64,000 bases of DNA from Actinokineospora baliensis. GTDB lineage: Bacteria > Actinomycetota > Actinomycetes > Mycobacteriales > Pseudonocardiaceae. Made by a program: the position numbers and the translations under genes. Under the pieces are notes generated by a model, which was given only the letters and a program-made list of their open reading frames with translations, was not told the origin of the DNA and did not search any database. Position 1 is the first letter of the stretch; every line of letters begins with the position of its first letter. Positions 8,092 through 17,400 of this stretch are shown piece by piece. The DNA lies in the NCBI RefSeq assembly GCF_016907695.1, contig NZ_JAFBCK010000001.1, forward strand, positions 5,134,001 to 5,198,000. The letters run 5' to 3'.

Positions 8092-11000
8092 CCAGCGCCG
8101 CGCGACTGGTGTTGAGGTGTTCCAGCGCGAGGGCGGGGTCTGTCGAGAGGTGTGTCCGGCAGTCCGCCAGGTCGGCGATCGCGGCGGCGTCGGTGTCGCG
8201 GAGGGCAGCGGTGACCGAAGGCAGGTCCTCGGTGAACGCGCGCAGCAGGGTCGCGGTGTAGTGGAGGTACACCGAGGTCTGCTGGGCGAGGTGGAGCAGG
8301 TCGTCGTGGTGCGGGTTCGCCGGGTCGGGCAAGGGGACCGCGTTGGCGTGTGCGGTGAGCGCGGCCGAGGTCCGCTCGACCGAGAGACCGCGGGAGAGCC
8401 ACTGCACCAGGGCGCCCGTGCCGGGGTCGACCCGGCCGCTGACCCGGGTGAGCTGGCCGCGCACGACGGTCCGCAGGTCGAGGTCGACCAAGGCGGTGGC
8501 CAGGTCCGGCAGCTGGTCCCCGGTCCCGGTGGACCGCAGGTCGTAGAGCTGGCGGACGGTGCGGTTGAGGTCGCGCGGAAGGCCACCGGAGAGGGCGTGG
8601 CACAACCAGACGTACGGTTCGGGCAGCCGCAGCACGCGCTGCACGAGCAGGCGCCTGGTGAAGTCCAGGCTGAACCGGTCGACGCGGATCACGGTCTCGA
8701 ACGCCGAGTCGAAGGTCGTGCGCACAGCCAAGGCCCGCCGGTCGAACGAGGCCAGCGCGTCCTCGGAGACCGCGACGAGGAAGAAGCAGCCCTCCACCCC
8801 GAACACGGTCTTCAGGTCGTTGATGAACCGCTCTGCGTCGACGGCGGTGGCGATCTTGTCCAGTTCGTCCACGCAGATCACGATCCGGCTGTCGGCGCCA
8901 TCGGGACCACCACGCAGCCGGAGCCCGACGTGACCGAGGAACGACCGGAACTCCGCGACCAGCTCCGGGTACGTCTTGGCCTGCGCGGCGCGCTGGCGGG
9001 TGTTCGCTCTGCTCAGCTCGACCCACGCAGGCGGCTTGACCGCGGCCGTGCGGGCGGTCGAGGTGGTTTCCAGGTAGCGCAGGCCCTCCAGGTGCACCCG
9101 CGCCCGCTGGACCACATCGGGCGGCCGCTTCGCGCGAGTCCACCGGACGCGCACCACCGCGAGGAACACCAGCGGCGCCACCACGATGAGACCGCCGACG
9201 ATGATCACCGGCAGGCGCAGGTCGCCCACGAACCAGGTGACCCACTCCACCGGCTTGGGCCACAACAACGCCCCCGCGACTACCGCACCACCCAGCAGCA
9301 GGACGGCCAGCGACCACCACACCTGCCGCCGAGAGGGCCGCGACCGGCCGGTGTCGCGGTCAGGCCCGATCACCTCCTCGCATACCCGCGTGAACAGGTG
9401 CACCAGGAAGTCACGACTCTGGTAGTTGGTCGGGGCGTCCACCCGCAGCGACAGGGCGCGCGGGCCGGTCAGACTGCGCTCGCCGAGCATCCGCAACAGC
9501 GTGCTCTTCCCGACACCGCGACCCCCGCTGATGCCGATAGCCCCACTGGACATCGACGCCAGCATCCGCTCCAACCGCGCACTGGTCTCGGTCGGCACGA
9601 ACTGCGCCCGTTCGGTGAGATCGCCGAGGTTGGCCACCGAAGCCGGTGGGAGCGCGGTGTCGTAGGACGGTTCGGACAACTGCGACAGCCGAGTCCGCAC
9701 CAGCGGCAACACGCCTTGGTCGACCAGGGCCAGCTGCCACTCCTCGTACGCCACCACAGCGTCCCGCCGCGCACTGTCCCCAACCGCGGGCCAGTCAGCG
9801 GGCGAGTCCGAGCGCAGCGCGAACGACCGGTCTCGTTGCGACTTGGTTCCCCACCAGGCCAACCCGGCCACCAGCGCGACACCGCAAGCCACCAGCGCCG
9901 TCTGCCACCACGCCGTGGCGATCCCGGGCCAGATCGCTCGTACGGCGCTGAACGCCAGCACCACCAGGCTGGCCAGGAGCACCGACACCGCAGCCCACCC
10001 GACAGGGCTCAGCCGAGGGTAGTGCGGCAACCTCCGCAGCCCGCGCACCGATGCGGCGATCTGTCGGGGTACCGGTGCTCGGTCGAGTACGGAGAAGAGT
10101 CTGTTCGCGCCGGACGAGTGCTTCCCCAACGTGGTGATTCGGGCGAACCGCTCACCGAAGAGCGTCACAGCCCCGAGCGCGAGTCCCAACGCGCCCGCCT
10201 TCGCCAGCGGGTAGTCGACGCCGAGAACGGGGATCAGAAGCGCCACCGTGGCGACCGCCACGCTGATCGGCACCAGGATCGAGGTGACGCCGGAGAAGGC
10301 CACCACCGCAGGGAACACAACCCGCTTCCGGTAGCGGCCCTTCGCCTCGGTGAACCTCGAGCGCGATGCGGCAGTCGCGGTCGCGATGGCCTCGCGCTCG
10401 TTCGCGACGAGCGCGACTACCTCCTCCTCCAAGGCGGCGATGCCGGTGGAGTCGACGATAGCCCGCACATCCGCGCGTTCGAAGGCGCGCGCGGTCAACT
10501 GCTCGGCCTGGTCGGCGATGGCGTCTGTGGCCGCTGTGTCGGAGCGCTCGGTTGGCAGTGGATCACTGGCGCCGTGCGCGGCTGCCCGCTCCTGGAGCTC
10601 GGGGAAGCGGAACCGGCAGTTCGCACCTTTGTCGACCAAGAGCCCCTGGCGGACGAGCTTGTCCAGGAAATCGAATGGGTGCCACGGCATCCTGCTTCGT
10701 GCGCCGAGCGCGAATACGGCCAACACGTAGCGGAACACCAACGTTCGGGCGGTGGCCGCGACCGCGAAGGGGCACAGCAGCATCAACCACAACAAGTAGC
10801 TCTCGGCCCCGCCCCATAGGACGAACGTGACCAGCGATGCGGCGATGAGTCCGATCGCGGCGTTCGCTCCAGCCTCGAACACAGGGTTGCCCCTCTGGCG
10901 GGGCCAGAACAGAGTGATGCCCCACAGGAGCACCAGTGGCAGAAGACCTGTGACCGGGATGGTGTAGAGCAGGAACGAGGGGAACCTGCCTGGGCCTGCG

Positions 11001-12424
11001 AGGCCCAGCAGCGCTGTGGAAGCCAACTGCGTCCAGCCCAGGAGCAACAGGGCAGACGCTCCGGGTTCGCTGTTTTCGTCAGAGATCAGTCGAGGGCGCG
11101 TTCGCGCCGCGGCGGCGATAGTGCCTCCGACGACAACCACAGCGACGGTCACCAGCGAAAACCGGTAGGCACCTTCTGCCGCTGTGGTCGAGAGGGCGAC
11201 TCCTAGGCCCGCGACAGCCGCCATGACCAGACCGATGAGGGCGTATGCCCAGCCGGATGCCGCGTTGAGGATGCGCCACGTCAAGTCGCGATGTCCCCGT
11301 GCCGCCGCCAGCCAGCTGATCCACTGCAACGCCAGCTCGTCGGGCACCGAGGGGCTGTCCGGCTGCCGGGGGACAGCGGCGAGGATGGTCTGGTCGAGCA
11401 GGTGCCGCAGTACCGCGGTCTCCGTGGGGAACCGCGTGGTGTCCAGCAACTCCGCAGGCACCGTGCCCGCCGCCGAATAGCGGGTCAAAGCGAGGTCCAT
11501 GCCTGTCGGTGTGCGCAACACCTGGCCTGCTGGAGTGGACTCCAGAGCCGCGCGTACCTCGTCCCACCGCGGGTCGTCTTCTGTGTGCTCGCCGATGTGC
11601 CGGTCCGCGGTAGCGGCGGGCGCGGGAGCCACCTGCAGCCGGTGCGACTGCGACCTGTCCACAGTGGTCGGGTACAGGACCGCCGGGGTGGTCACGATCA
11701 CCCGCAGTGGACCGCGGATCAGCGCGAGAGCCAGCGCGGCGTGGTGTTCAACGGGCAGGTCGTACAGGATCGGGATGACTCGGTTCTCGACGACCAACCG
11801 CTGTGCCATCGCTGCCGACAGCCGGGGCGTCGCTTCCACGAGTCGTTTGTGGAGCCACTCCGACAAGCCGGTCCGCGTGGGGTTCCACTCGGCCGCGGAC
11901 ACCGCGAAGGGGACCGGACCGGTGTCATCGCGCCCCTGTTCCAACGCTTCGGCGATGCGGTCTGCCGCCGAGACTGCTCCCACGCGGGAGGAGGTGGACA
12001 CGACGACCAAGCGGTAAGTCTTGGTTGTCAGCACTTCGTCGAGCAGATCCGGGCTCGGGGTGTCGGTCGTCTGGTCGATGTAGTGCTGGGGGAGGGTGTC
12101 GCGCGCGGGCGGTGCGACCAAGTCCATGGCGGCCTCGAGGGTGAGGTCGTCAGAACTGGTCAACCAGGTGCGGAGGCGGCGCAGGAGGACGGCCACCGCG
12201 ATGACCGCGAGCACGGCGAACACCGGGCCGGGCACGGGGGAGTCGGCGCGCATGAGCTCCGGCATGCTCAGGGTGCCGTTCTGGGCGACTCCCAGCAGGA
12301 ACAGGCCGCCGGTCAGTACGACCGTCACTGTCGCGGCGAACAGCCAAGCTCGCATCGTGCCGGGTGTTCCTCTCGCCCGCTGGTCCCCGGTGTCGTATCC
12401 GATCTTGCCGTCCGGACGTTTCAC
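8081..12424 (-). CDS. Giant membrane STAND/KAP protein: NACHT-like module fused to a KAP P-loop NTPase
   Basis: 1447 residues, two NTPase-like halves in one membrane chain. Half one (about 1-615) has two N-terminal TM helices (25-46, 67-82), a NACHT-like domain at about 135-390 whose Walker A is destroyed (STSSRVGAVS near 143-152, no GKS/T) while the Walker B-like VIPILYDL (216-223) and the RVIVTT strand remain, then about six TM helices (391-570) and a NACHT-type tail near 583-615. Half two has further TM helices (700-860) and an intact Walker A GGRGVGKST (967-975); two TM helices (1035-1055, 1071-1093) are inserted before Walker B IVICVDELD (1181-1189), the hallmark of KAP NTPases. Start is GTG 12424; ATG 12355 behind GAGAGGA is possible. 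A role in phage exclusion is conceivable (PifA of F is a KAP protein) but unproven. Confidence 0.8.
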   Translation of the reverse strand: MKRPDGKIGYDTGDQRARGTPGTMRAWLFAATVTVVLTGGLFLLGVAQNGTLSMPELMRADSPVPGPVFAVLAVIAVAVLLRRLRTWLTSSDDLTLEAAMDLVAPPARDTLPQHYIDQTTDTPSPDLLDEVLTTKTYRLVVVSTSSRVGAVSAADRIAEALEQGRDDTGPVPFAVSAAEWNPTRTGLSEWLHKRLVEATPRLSAAMAQRLVVENRVIPILYDLPVEHHAALALALIRGPLRVIVTTPAVLYPTTVDRSQSHRLQVAPAPAATADRHIGEHTEDDPRWDEVRAALESTPAGQVLRTPTGMDLALTRYSAAGTVPAELLDTTRFPTETAVLRHLLDQTILAAVPRQPDSPSVPDELALQWISWLAAARGHRDLTWRILNAASGWAYALIGLVMAAVAGLGVALSTTAAEGAYRFSLVTVAVVVVGGTIAAAARTRPRLISDENSEPGASALLLLGWTQLASTALLGLAGPGRFPSFLLYTIPVTGLLPLVLLWGITLFWPRQRGNPVFEAGANAAIGLIAASLVTFVLWGGAESYLLWLMLLCPFAVAATARTLVFRYVLAVFALGARSRMPWHPFDFLDKLVRQGLLVDKGANCRFRFPELQERAAAHGASDPLPTERSDTAATDAIADQAEQLTARAFERADVRAIVDSTGIAALEEEVVALVANEREAIATATAASRSRFTEAKGRYRKRVVFPAVVAFSGVTSILVPISVAVATVALLIPVLGVDYPLAKAGALGLALGAVTLFGERFARITTLGKHSSGANRLFSVLDRAPVPRQIAASVRGLRRLPHYPRLSPVGWAAVSVLLASLVVLAFSAVRAIWPGIATAWWQTALVACGVALVAGLAWWGTKSQRDRSFALRSDSPADWPAVGDSARRDAVVAYEEWQLALVDQGVLPLVRTRLSQLSEPSYDTALPPASVANLGDLTERAQFVPTETSARLERMLASMSSGAIGISGGRGVGKSTLLRMLGERSLTGPRALSLRVDAPTNYQSRDFLVHLFTRVCEEVIGPDRDTGRSRPSRRQVWWSLAVLLLGGAVVAGALLWPKPVEWVTWFVGDLRLPVIIVGGLIVVAPLVFLAVVRVRWTRAKRPPDVVQRARVHLEGLRYLETTSTARTAAVKPPAWVELSRANTRQRAAQAKTYPELVAEFRSFLGHVGLRLRGGPDGADSRIVICVDELDKIATAVDAERFINDLKTVFGVEGCFFLVAVSEDALASFDRRALAVRTTFDSAFETVIRVDRFSLDFTRRLLVQRVLRLPEPYVWLCHALSGGLPRDLNRTVRQLYDLRSTGTGDQLPDLATALVDLDLRTVVRGQLTRVSGRVDPGTGALVQWLSRGLSVERTSAALTAHANAVPLPDPANPHHDDLLHLAQQTSVYLHYTATLLRAFTEDLPSVTAALRDTDAAAIADLADCRTHLSTDPALALEHLNTSRAALVSP

Positions 12425-12438
12425 CTAGTGCGGGCGGT

Positions 12439-12469
12439 GGGGCTGGGACCGGCGTGCGGTCCCAGCCCC
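12439..12469. terminator. Hairpin terminator after the protease gene
   Basis: Perfect 12-bp stem GGGGCTGGGACC / GGTCCCAGCCCC around a 7-base loop. It sits between the 3' end of the minus-strand protease gene (12477) and the start of the giant KAP gene, with no U-tract, as is common in actinobacteria. It should insulate the KAP gene from read-through. Confidence 0.8.
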
Positions 12470-12476
12470 TCAAGCA

Positions 12477-14690
12477 CTACGCCACTTGCCCCTTCTTCCA
12501 GTCCCAGCCGCCCGCGCCGCTGAGCCACACGCGGTACGGCGAGCTCGCCGAGTCGCCCGTCGCGGTCGTGCCGGGAGCGATGAACAGGCCCGCGGTGGAG
12601 GCGCCGTAGTCGTAGAGCACGGCCACGTCGGCCTTGCGGTCGCCGGTGAAGTCACCTGAGGTGATCTTGGCGTTCGACCAGGTGAAGCCACCCGCGCCGC
12701 TGAGCCACACCCGGTACCCCGAGCTCGCGCTGCCACCGGTGCCGGGGAAGACGAACAGGCCCGACGTGGAGGCGCCGTAGTCGTAGAGCACCGTCACGTC
12801 CGACTTGCCGTCGCCGGTGAAGTCACCTGCGGCGATCTTCGAGTTCGACCAGGTGAAACCTCCCGTGCCGCTGAGCCACACGCGGTAGGGCTGCGACGCC
12901 GAGTCGCCGGTGGCCGCGGTGCCGGGGGCGATGAACAGACCCGTGGTGGAGGCGCCGTAGTCGTACAGGGCGGCCACGTCGGCCTTGCCGTCGCCGGTGA
13001 AGTCGCCGGTCGCGATCTTGGTGTTGGACCAGGTGAAGCCGCCTGCGCCGCTGAGCCACGCGCGGTACGGGCCGGTCGTGGAGCCGCTGGTGCCCGGGAA
13101 GATGAACAGACCGGTGGTGGAGGCGCCGTAGTCGTAGATCGCGGTCACGTCGGCCTTGCCGTCGCCGGTGAAGTCACCCGCCGAGATCTTGGTGTTCGCC
13201 CAGGTGAACGCGCCCGCGCCGCTGAGCCAGACCTGGTAGGGCGAGGTCGGGTTCTGCGCGGTCGCGCCGGGGAAGACCCAGAGGCCGGTGACGGAGTTGC
13301 CGTAGTCGTAGAGGGCGAGCAGATCGGTCTTGCCGTCACCGGTGAAGTCGCCCGTGGTGATCTTGCCGCGCGACGCCGTCCACCCGCCCGGGCCGCTGAG
13401 CCACGCGCGGTAGGGCGAGGCGGCCGTGTCGCCGCTGCCCGAGGTGCCCGGGAAGACCCACAGGCCGGTGGTCGAGTCGCCGTAGTCGTAGAGGGAGAGC
13501 ACGTCGGCCTTGCCGTCACCGGTGAAGTCGCCGGTGACGCTGCCGCTGTCGGCGGGGGTGACGGGCGGCTGGGGCGGGCTGTCGACGGTGAGGGTCAGCC
13601 CGTAGCGCTGCAGGATCTCGTTGACCGGCTGGAAGTAGGTGGTGCCGCCGGACGAGCAGTTGCCCGACCCGCCGGAGGTGACCCCCTGGGCCTGGTCGCC
13701 GGTCAACCACGAGCCGCCGGAGTCGCCCGGCTCGGCGCAGGCGTTGGTCCTGGTGAGGCCCTGGACCGTGCCCTGCGGGTAGTTGACGGTCTCGTTCTTG
13801 GCCTGGATGGTGCCGCAGCGCCACCCAGTGGTCGAGCCGGAGCGGCACACCGACGCGCCGATGGCCGCCTCGGTGGAGCCGCGCACCGTGACCGTGCTGG
13901 ATCCGCTCACGACCACCGGCCGCGGCGTCCAGTTCGCGTTGGTGCGCACCCAGCCCATGTCATCGCCGGGGAAGTTCGACCGCTCGACGGCGCCCTGCGC
14001 GACCTGGTTGAACCCGTTGGTCGCGGTTCCGGCCGTTCCGCAGTGGCCCGCGGTGACGTAGCCGCCCTGCACCGAGAACCCGATGGAGCAGCGGGACCCG
14101 CCGTTGAAGTAGTAGGGGTCGCCGCCGCGCACGTCGTGCAGGACCTGGGCGCGTTCCGCCGCGCGCACCACCCTGACCTGCGGCGCGGTCCCGGCGAACG
14201 CCCGCACGTCCGCGGCGCCCGGGGCGAGCGCGGTCACGACCACGCTGTTGCTCGACACGTCTACGTACCAGCCGGTCACCGCGTCCGGCACCGAGCGCTT
14301 CGCGTCCAACGCCCGTTTGACCGCCGCCAACTGGTCGGCACCCCAGCGCACGACCGTCGTCTTCGCACCGGCCAGTCGCGCGGTCCTCGCCGCGGCCTCG
14401 TCGGTCACCGCCACCACCAGCTCGGTGCTGGAGTCGAGCCAAGCACCCGCGAACGCGGCCCCGACCTCCTGGCGCACGCGCTGCTCGAGCCTGCCCCCGG
14501 CGGCCTCCTTGGCCAGCCGCGGCGCGACCCGCTCCGGGGTGACGCCCAGGTCTCGGCCCATCGCCGCGACCACCGGGTCGGACACCACCGGCTGGTCCCG
14601 GTGCACCGGGGCCGCCGAGGTCACGGCGGGCGCGCCGACCGTGATCGCGGCCGAGGCGACCAGCACCGGTAAGATTCTTCGCAGTCTCAC
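12477..14690 (-). CDS. Secreted alpha-lytic-type serine protease (S1E) with six FG-GAP repeats
   Basis: Exported protease of 737 residues. A signal peptide (1-26, ending TSA-AP) precedes a pro-region of about 160 residues resembling the alpha-lytic protease chaperone domain, then a chymotrypsin-fold domain with catalytic His216 (TAGHC), Asp at 243/244 (GDDMGW) and Ser324 (GDSGGS), plus cysteines positioned for disulfides. From about 386 come six repeats of about 57 residues, each with the calcium-binding-like DFTGDGKxD and YDYGxSTTG motifs, an FG-GAP/VCBS-type beta-propeller. The repeat half is also a tandem DNA repeat of about 170 bp. ATG 14690 is the natural start. Likely an extracellular scavenging or wall-bound protease. 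Confidence 0.9.
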   Translation of the reverse strand: MRLRRILPVLVASAAITVGAPAVTSAAPVHRDQPVVSDPVVAAMGRDLGVTPERVAPRLAKEAAGGRLEQRVRQEVGAAFAGAWLDSSTELVVAVTDEAAARTARLAGAKTTVVRWGADQLAAVKRALDAKRSVPDAVTGWYVDVSSNSVVVTALAPGAADVRAFAGTAPQVRVVRAAERAQVLHDVRGGDPYYFNGGSRCSIGFSVQGGYVTAGHCGTAGTATNGFNQVAQGAVERSNFPGDDMGWVRTNANWTPRPVVVSGSSTVTVRGSTEAAIGASVCRSGSTTGWRCGTIQAKNETVNYPQGTVQGLTRTNACAEPGDSGGSWLTGDQAQGVTSGGSGNCSSGGTTYFQPVNEILQRYGLTLTVDSPPQPPVTPADSGSVTGDFTGDGKADVLSLYDYGDSTTGLWVFPGTSGSGDTAASPYRAWLSGPGGWTASRGKITTGDFTGDGKTDLLALYDYGNSVTGLWVFPGATAQNPTSPYQVWLSGAGAFTWANTKISAGDFTGDGKADVTAIYDYGASTTGLFIFPGTSGSTTGPYRAWLSGAGGFTWSNTKIATGDFTGDGKADVAALYDYGASTTGLFIAPGTAATGDSASQPYRVWLSGTGGFTWSNSKIAAGDFTGDGKSDVTVLYDYGASTSGLFVFPGTGGSASSGYRVWLSGAGGFTWSNAKITSGDFTGDRKADVAVLYDYGASTAGLFIAPGTTATGDSASSPYRVWLSGAGGWDWKKGQVA
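12500..13560 (-). repeat. Six tandem ~170-bp coding repeats (FG-GAP units)
   Basis: The 3' half of the protease gene is made of six near-identical units of roughly 170 bp, each encoding a DFTGDGK motif followed by YDYG and ending in WLSG.GG. Identity at DNA level is high enough that repeat number could change by recombination; the fourth to sixth units are the most alike. Confidence 0.85.
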
Positions 14691-14867
14691 AGAGGATTCC
14701 CTTCTCAGGATTCACCATGCGACGAGAAATGGATCGGCTGCGCGCGGTGGGAATGGCGAACAGCTACTCGATTATCAGGACCGGGCCCTCGCGGTAATAG
14801 CGCTGATCGGCCCGCAATGGCTGCGTCGGGCTACCTGGCCCACGTCGTCCCGCCGCCGCTGATCGGG

Positions 14868-14873
14868 TAGACT
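14868..14873 (+). promoter_or_regulatory. -10 element TAGACT of a leaderless gene
   Basis: TAGACT is followed by six bases and then the GTG of the kinase gene at 14880, so transcription is expected to begin at or next to the start codon. No Shine-Dalgarno is present, which fits leaderless initiation. No convincing -35 is seen. Confidence 0.6.
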
Positions 14874-14879
14874 TCTCCG

Positions 14880-15773
14880 GTGGATCCCCTGCTCCTGGCT
14901 GATGTTCGGGCAATGGTCGGTGAGGTGATCGGACGTGACCCCGGTCCGTTGTCAACCGCCGCGAGTGGCTCGCACCTCGTATTCATCGGCGCGGATGTCG
15001 TAACGAAGGTAATCGACACCGGAAGACATTCTCGACTGGTGAGAGAAATCGCACTGGCCCCGCACCTGCCCGCTGGGCTGACGGCGCCTTTGCTGGCAAG
15101 TGGGATCCAGGAATTGGCGACGCGCGAAGTCCGGTTCGCGTGCTATGACCGGGTTCCCGGCACCCCGCCTGGCATGGGCCTACCCGACGTCGACGAGCCG
15201 ACCGCACGCCGCCTGGTCCAACAGGCCGTCGACCGCCTGCTCACACTGCACGGGTGGGAGCCTGCCGACGCGGCGCGGGCGGTCCTGCTGGACGTGGACG
15301 ACGACGGCGGCTTCACCGGCCGCGACACGCTCGTGGCCCGGATCGAGAAGCTGAAGGCCCACGAGCTCCCCCGCCCGGTACTGGACGGCCTGGCCGCGAT
15401 CGCTGAGCGGGCCCCGGAGCACTCACCGAGGACAACGCCCCTGCACGCCGACTGCCACTGGTCCAACTGGCTCGCCCACAACGGCGACATCACCGCCCTG
15501 CTGGACTTCGAATGGGCCCGCCTCGGCGACCCCCTCGACGACTGGTTCTTCCTCATCCGCTTCAGCGGCCCCCACCTGACCCTCGCCCTGACCACCGTCA
15601 GCCAAGCCACCGGCATCCCCGCGGACGACCTCCGCACCCACTGCGAAACCCGCGAAGCCGCCTACCTCACCGCCGACGTCCTGACCGCACTCGAGAACTC
15701 AGGCCCCCAAGCGGCGGCAGGCCGCATCCAAGACCTCGAAACCCTGACGGTGCAACGCTTGTGGCACACCTGA
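14880..15773 (+). CDS. Aminoglycoside phosphotransferase-family kinase
   Basis: Small-molecule kinase of 297 residues with the APH/choline-kinase fold. The catalytic loop H-x-D-x4-N is at 189-196 (HADCHWSNW) and the metal-binding DFEWARLGDP follows at 209-218; the N-lobe has V-V-T-K at 40-43 as the likely ATP lysine. It starts at GTG 14880 immediately after a -10 box, so it is read from a leaderless mRNA. The substrate could be an aminoglycoside, a macrolide or a cell metabolite; sequence alone does not decide. It stands alone, between the protease and a decayed STAND gene. Confidence 0.82.
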   Translation: MDPLLLADVRAMVGEVIGRDPGPLSTAASGSHLVFIGADVVTKVIDTGRHSRLVREIALAPHLPAGLTAPLLASGIQELATREVRFACYDRVPGTPPGMGLPDVDEPTARRLVQQAVDRLLTLHGWEPADAARAVLLDVDDDGGFTGRDTLVARIEKLKAHELPRPVLDGLAAIAERAPEHSPRTTPLHADCHWSNWLAHNGDITALLDFEWARLGDPLDDWFFLIRFSGPHLTLALTTVSQATGIPADDLRTHCETREAAYLTADVLTALENSGPQAAAGRIQDLETLTVQRLWHT

Positions 15774-15825
15774 TCACCTGTAGGCCACTATGATCGATCC
15801 TCTGGGACGGGGTGGTGATCCGACG

Positions 15826-17097
15826 ATGGTCGAGCCGGGACCCGAGGCCGTGCGGAACGTGGTGAACGCGGCGATGGCGACCGGTGTCGTGCAGGCCCAC
15901 ACCATCGTCGTCCACCAGCACCCCGCCCAGCGGCCCCCGGTGCCCCGGCAGCTGCCCGCGTTGCCGCCCGGTTTCACCGGGCGGGCCGACCAGCTCGCCG
16001 AACTCGACCACCGGGCGCCCGAAGGAGGGCAGGCGGTGATGATCACCGCGGTCGGGGGGATCGGGGGTATCGGCAAGACCTGGCTCGCCCTGCAATGGGC
16101 GCACCGCAACGTGGACCGGTTCCCCGACGGCCAACTCTTCGCCGACCTGCGCGGCTTCGGCCCGACCGGCGAAGCGGAGTCCGCCTTCGAGGTACTCGGG
16201 GACCTGCTCCAGGTGCTGGTCGACGCCTCACTGATCCGCCGTGACCCCGGGAACCGCTACCGGATGCACGACCTGGTGCGGAAGTACGCCGTCGAGGTGC
16301 TCAGCCCCGAGTTGGCTCCGGGCGTGGCGGACGCGGCCCTGCGGCGGGTGATTGGGTTCTACCTCGACACGGCTCGCCGCGCTGACCACCTCTTGAACGC
16401 CCACCGCGAGCCCCCGCGTCCGGCGAAGCCCGAGGGCGTTCGCGGCCGTGAGCTGCCGGACAGCACGGCTGCTCTGGAGTGGTTCGACGCGGAGCACAGG
16501 AACTTCCTGGCGGCGCAGGACATCGCCGCCGATCGCGACTGGCGGGTGCTGGTCGGCTACTACGACCGCAAGGGCCATCTCCACGTGCGCATCAAGGTGT
16601 GGCGGGCGGCCTTGGTCGCCGCCGACCATGTCGGGATTCGGGCCAAAGTCCGGGCGCATCGGCATCTCGCGCGTGCCAAGGTGGAGATCGGACTCGCGGT
16701 CGCCGGACTTGAGCACCTGCGGCAGGGGTTCGGGCTAGCCGAGGACTGCGGCGATGTCACGCGGCAGGTCCCCTCCTGTCGAGGACTCGCCTGGGCCTGC
16801 GGGCAAGGTGGGGATGACCAGCGGGTGTTCGAGAAGCGCCTCAACCGGGCCGGGTGGTGCGCCCTGCCGGGGTGGGATTCTCAATGTCGGTCGCCGCATT
16901 GTGGGGAGGCCCTCGCCCTGCGCCGCCAACGCGATGACACCTACCGCTGCGCCGACACCCTCGCTCGCCTCGGTGACGTGCTCGCCGACCTCAACGACGA
17001 CCGGGCTCGCCCGGTCCGGCTGGAAGCCCTGCGGCTCTACGAAGAACAGGGCCGCGGCGAGGCCACCGAGCTTCGGCGGCGACTCGCACCGCTATAG
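15826..17097 (+). CDS. Eroded STAND (NB-ARC) protein with internal deletions, probably non-functional
   Basis: Open frame of 423 residues that keeps only pieces of an NB-ARC/TPR regulator. The N-terminus (VVNAAMATGVVQAHTIVVHQ) and GFTGR linker are typical, a P-loop GGIGGIGKT lies at about 75-84, and LFADLRGFGP follows, but the sequence then jumps directly to the winged-helix part (IRRDPGNRYRMHDLVRKYA), so Walker B, the GLPLAL motif and most of the ARC domain are missing. The C-terminal TPR units are few and irregular. ATG 15826 is preferred over 15790 because a TATGAT -10 lies at 15789-15794. It ends three bases from the convergent gene at 17101. Confidence 0.6.
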   Translation: MVEPGPEAVRNVVNAAMATGVVQAHTIVVHQHPAQRPPVPRQLPALPPGFTGRADQLAELDHRAPEGGQAVMITAVGGIGGIGKTWLALQWAHRNVDRFPDGQLFADLRGFGPTGEAESAFEVLGDLLQVLVDASLIRRDPGNRYRMHDLVRKYAVEVLSPELAPGVADAALRRVIGFYLDTARRADHLLNAHREPPRPAKPEGVRGRELPDSTAALEWFDAEHRNFLAAQDIAADRDWRVLVGYYDRKGHLHVRIKVWRAALVAADHVGIRAKVRAHRHLARAKVEIGLAVAGLEHLRQGFGLAEDCGDVTRQVPSCRGLAWACGQGGDDQRVFEKRLNRAGWCALPGWDSQCRSPHCGEALALRRQRDDTYRCADTLARLGDVLADLNDDRARPVRLEALRLYEEQGRGEATELRRRLAPL

Positions 17098-17100
17098 GGC

Positions 17101-17400
17101 TCAGGCCGCGAGGGGCTCGTCGAAGGTTTCTTCGAGGAGGGCGCCGCCTTGGGCGGTGAGGGTGAGGAGGGCGTAGCCGTGCTGGTTGGTCGGCTCGATC
17201 GTGGCCACGTCGCGGCGGAGGAAAGCTTGGACGATCTCGGCCTGCCACCACGCGAGGTCGCCGCCGATTGTGCCCTTGGTCTCGACCCAGCAGAAGCCCA
17301 GCCGGTCGTGGAACGCGATCGCGCCGTCGGCGATGTCGATGATGGTCGCCACCAGCTCGTCGACCGTCGAATCCTGGCCCCGCACAATGCTCATCGTCAT
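17101..17400 (-). CDS. Small conserved hypothetical protein
   Basis: Acidic 99-residue protein with no recognised domain. It begins at ATG 17400 (MTMSIVRG) behind a GGATGGG site; a longer in-frame opening to 17478 adds a basic stretch without support. Predicted content is a helix (DELVATIIDIADGAI), then aromatic residues (FCWVETKG, DLAWWQAE) and two short strands near the C-terminus (GYALLTLTAQGGALL). It lies convergent to the eroded STAND gene and is otherwise isolated. The composition suggests a soluble cytoplasmic protein. Confidence 0.55.
   Translation of the reverse strand: MTMSIVRGQDSTVDELVATIIDIADGAIAFHDRLGFCWVETKGTIGGDLAWWQAEIVQAFLRRDVATIEPTNQHGYALLTLTAQGGALLEETFDEPLAA

Noticed and set aside
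8012..10819. 935-codon open frame on the plus strand
   Set aside because: It is antisense to the KAP/NACHT gene, whose translation has clear TM helices and Walker motifs. The plus-strand product is Gln/Arg/His-rich and matches no fold.
12500..13560. Regular repeats that could suggest a CRISPR array
   Set aside because: Units are about 170 bp, in frame, and encode FG-GAP motifs. No short repeat-spacer pattern exists here or elsewhere in the window.
15790..15825. Upstream ATG for the eroded STAND gene
   Set aside because: The ATG is part of the TATGAT -10 box, so transcription should begin after it; ATG 15826 fits better.
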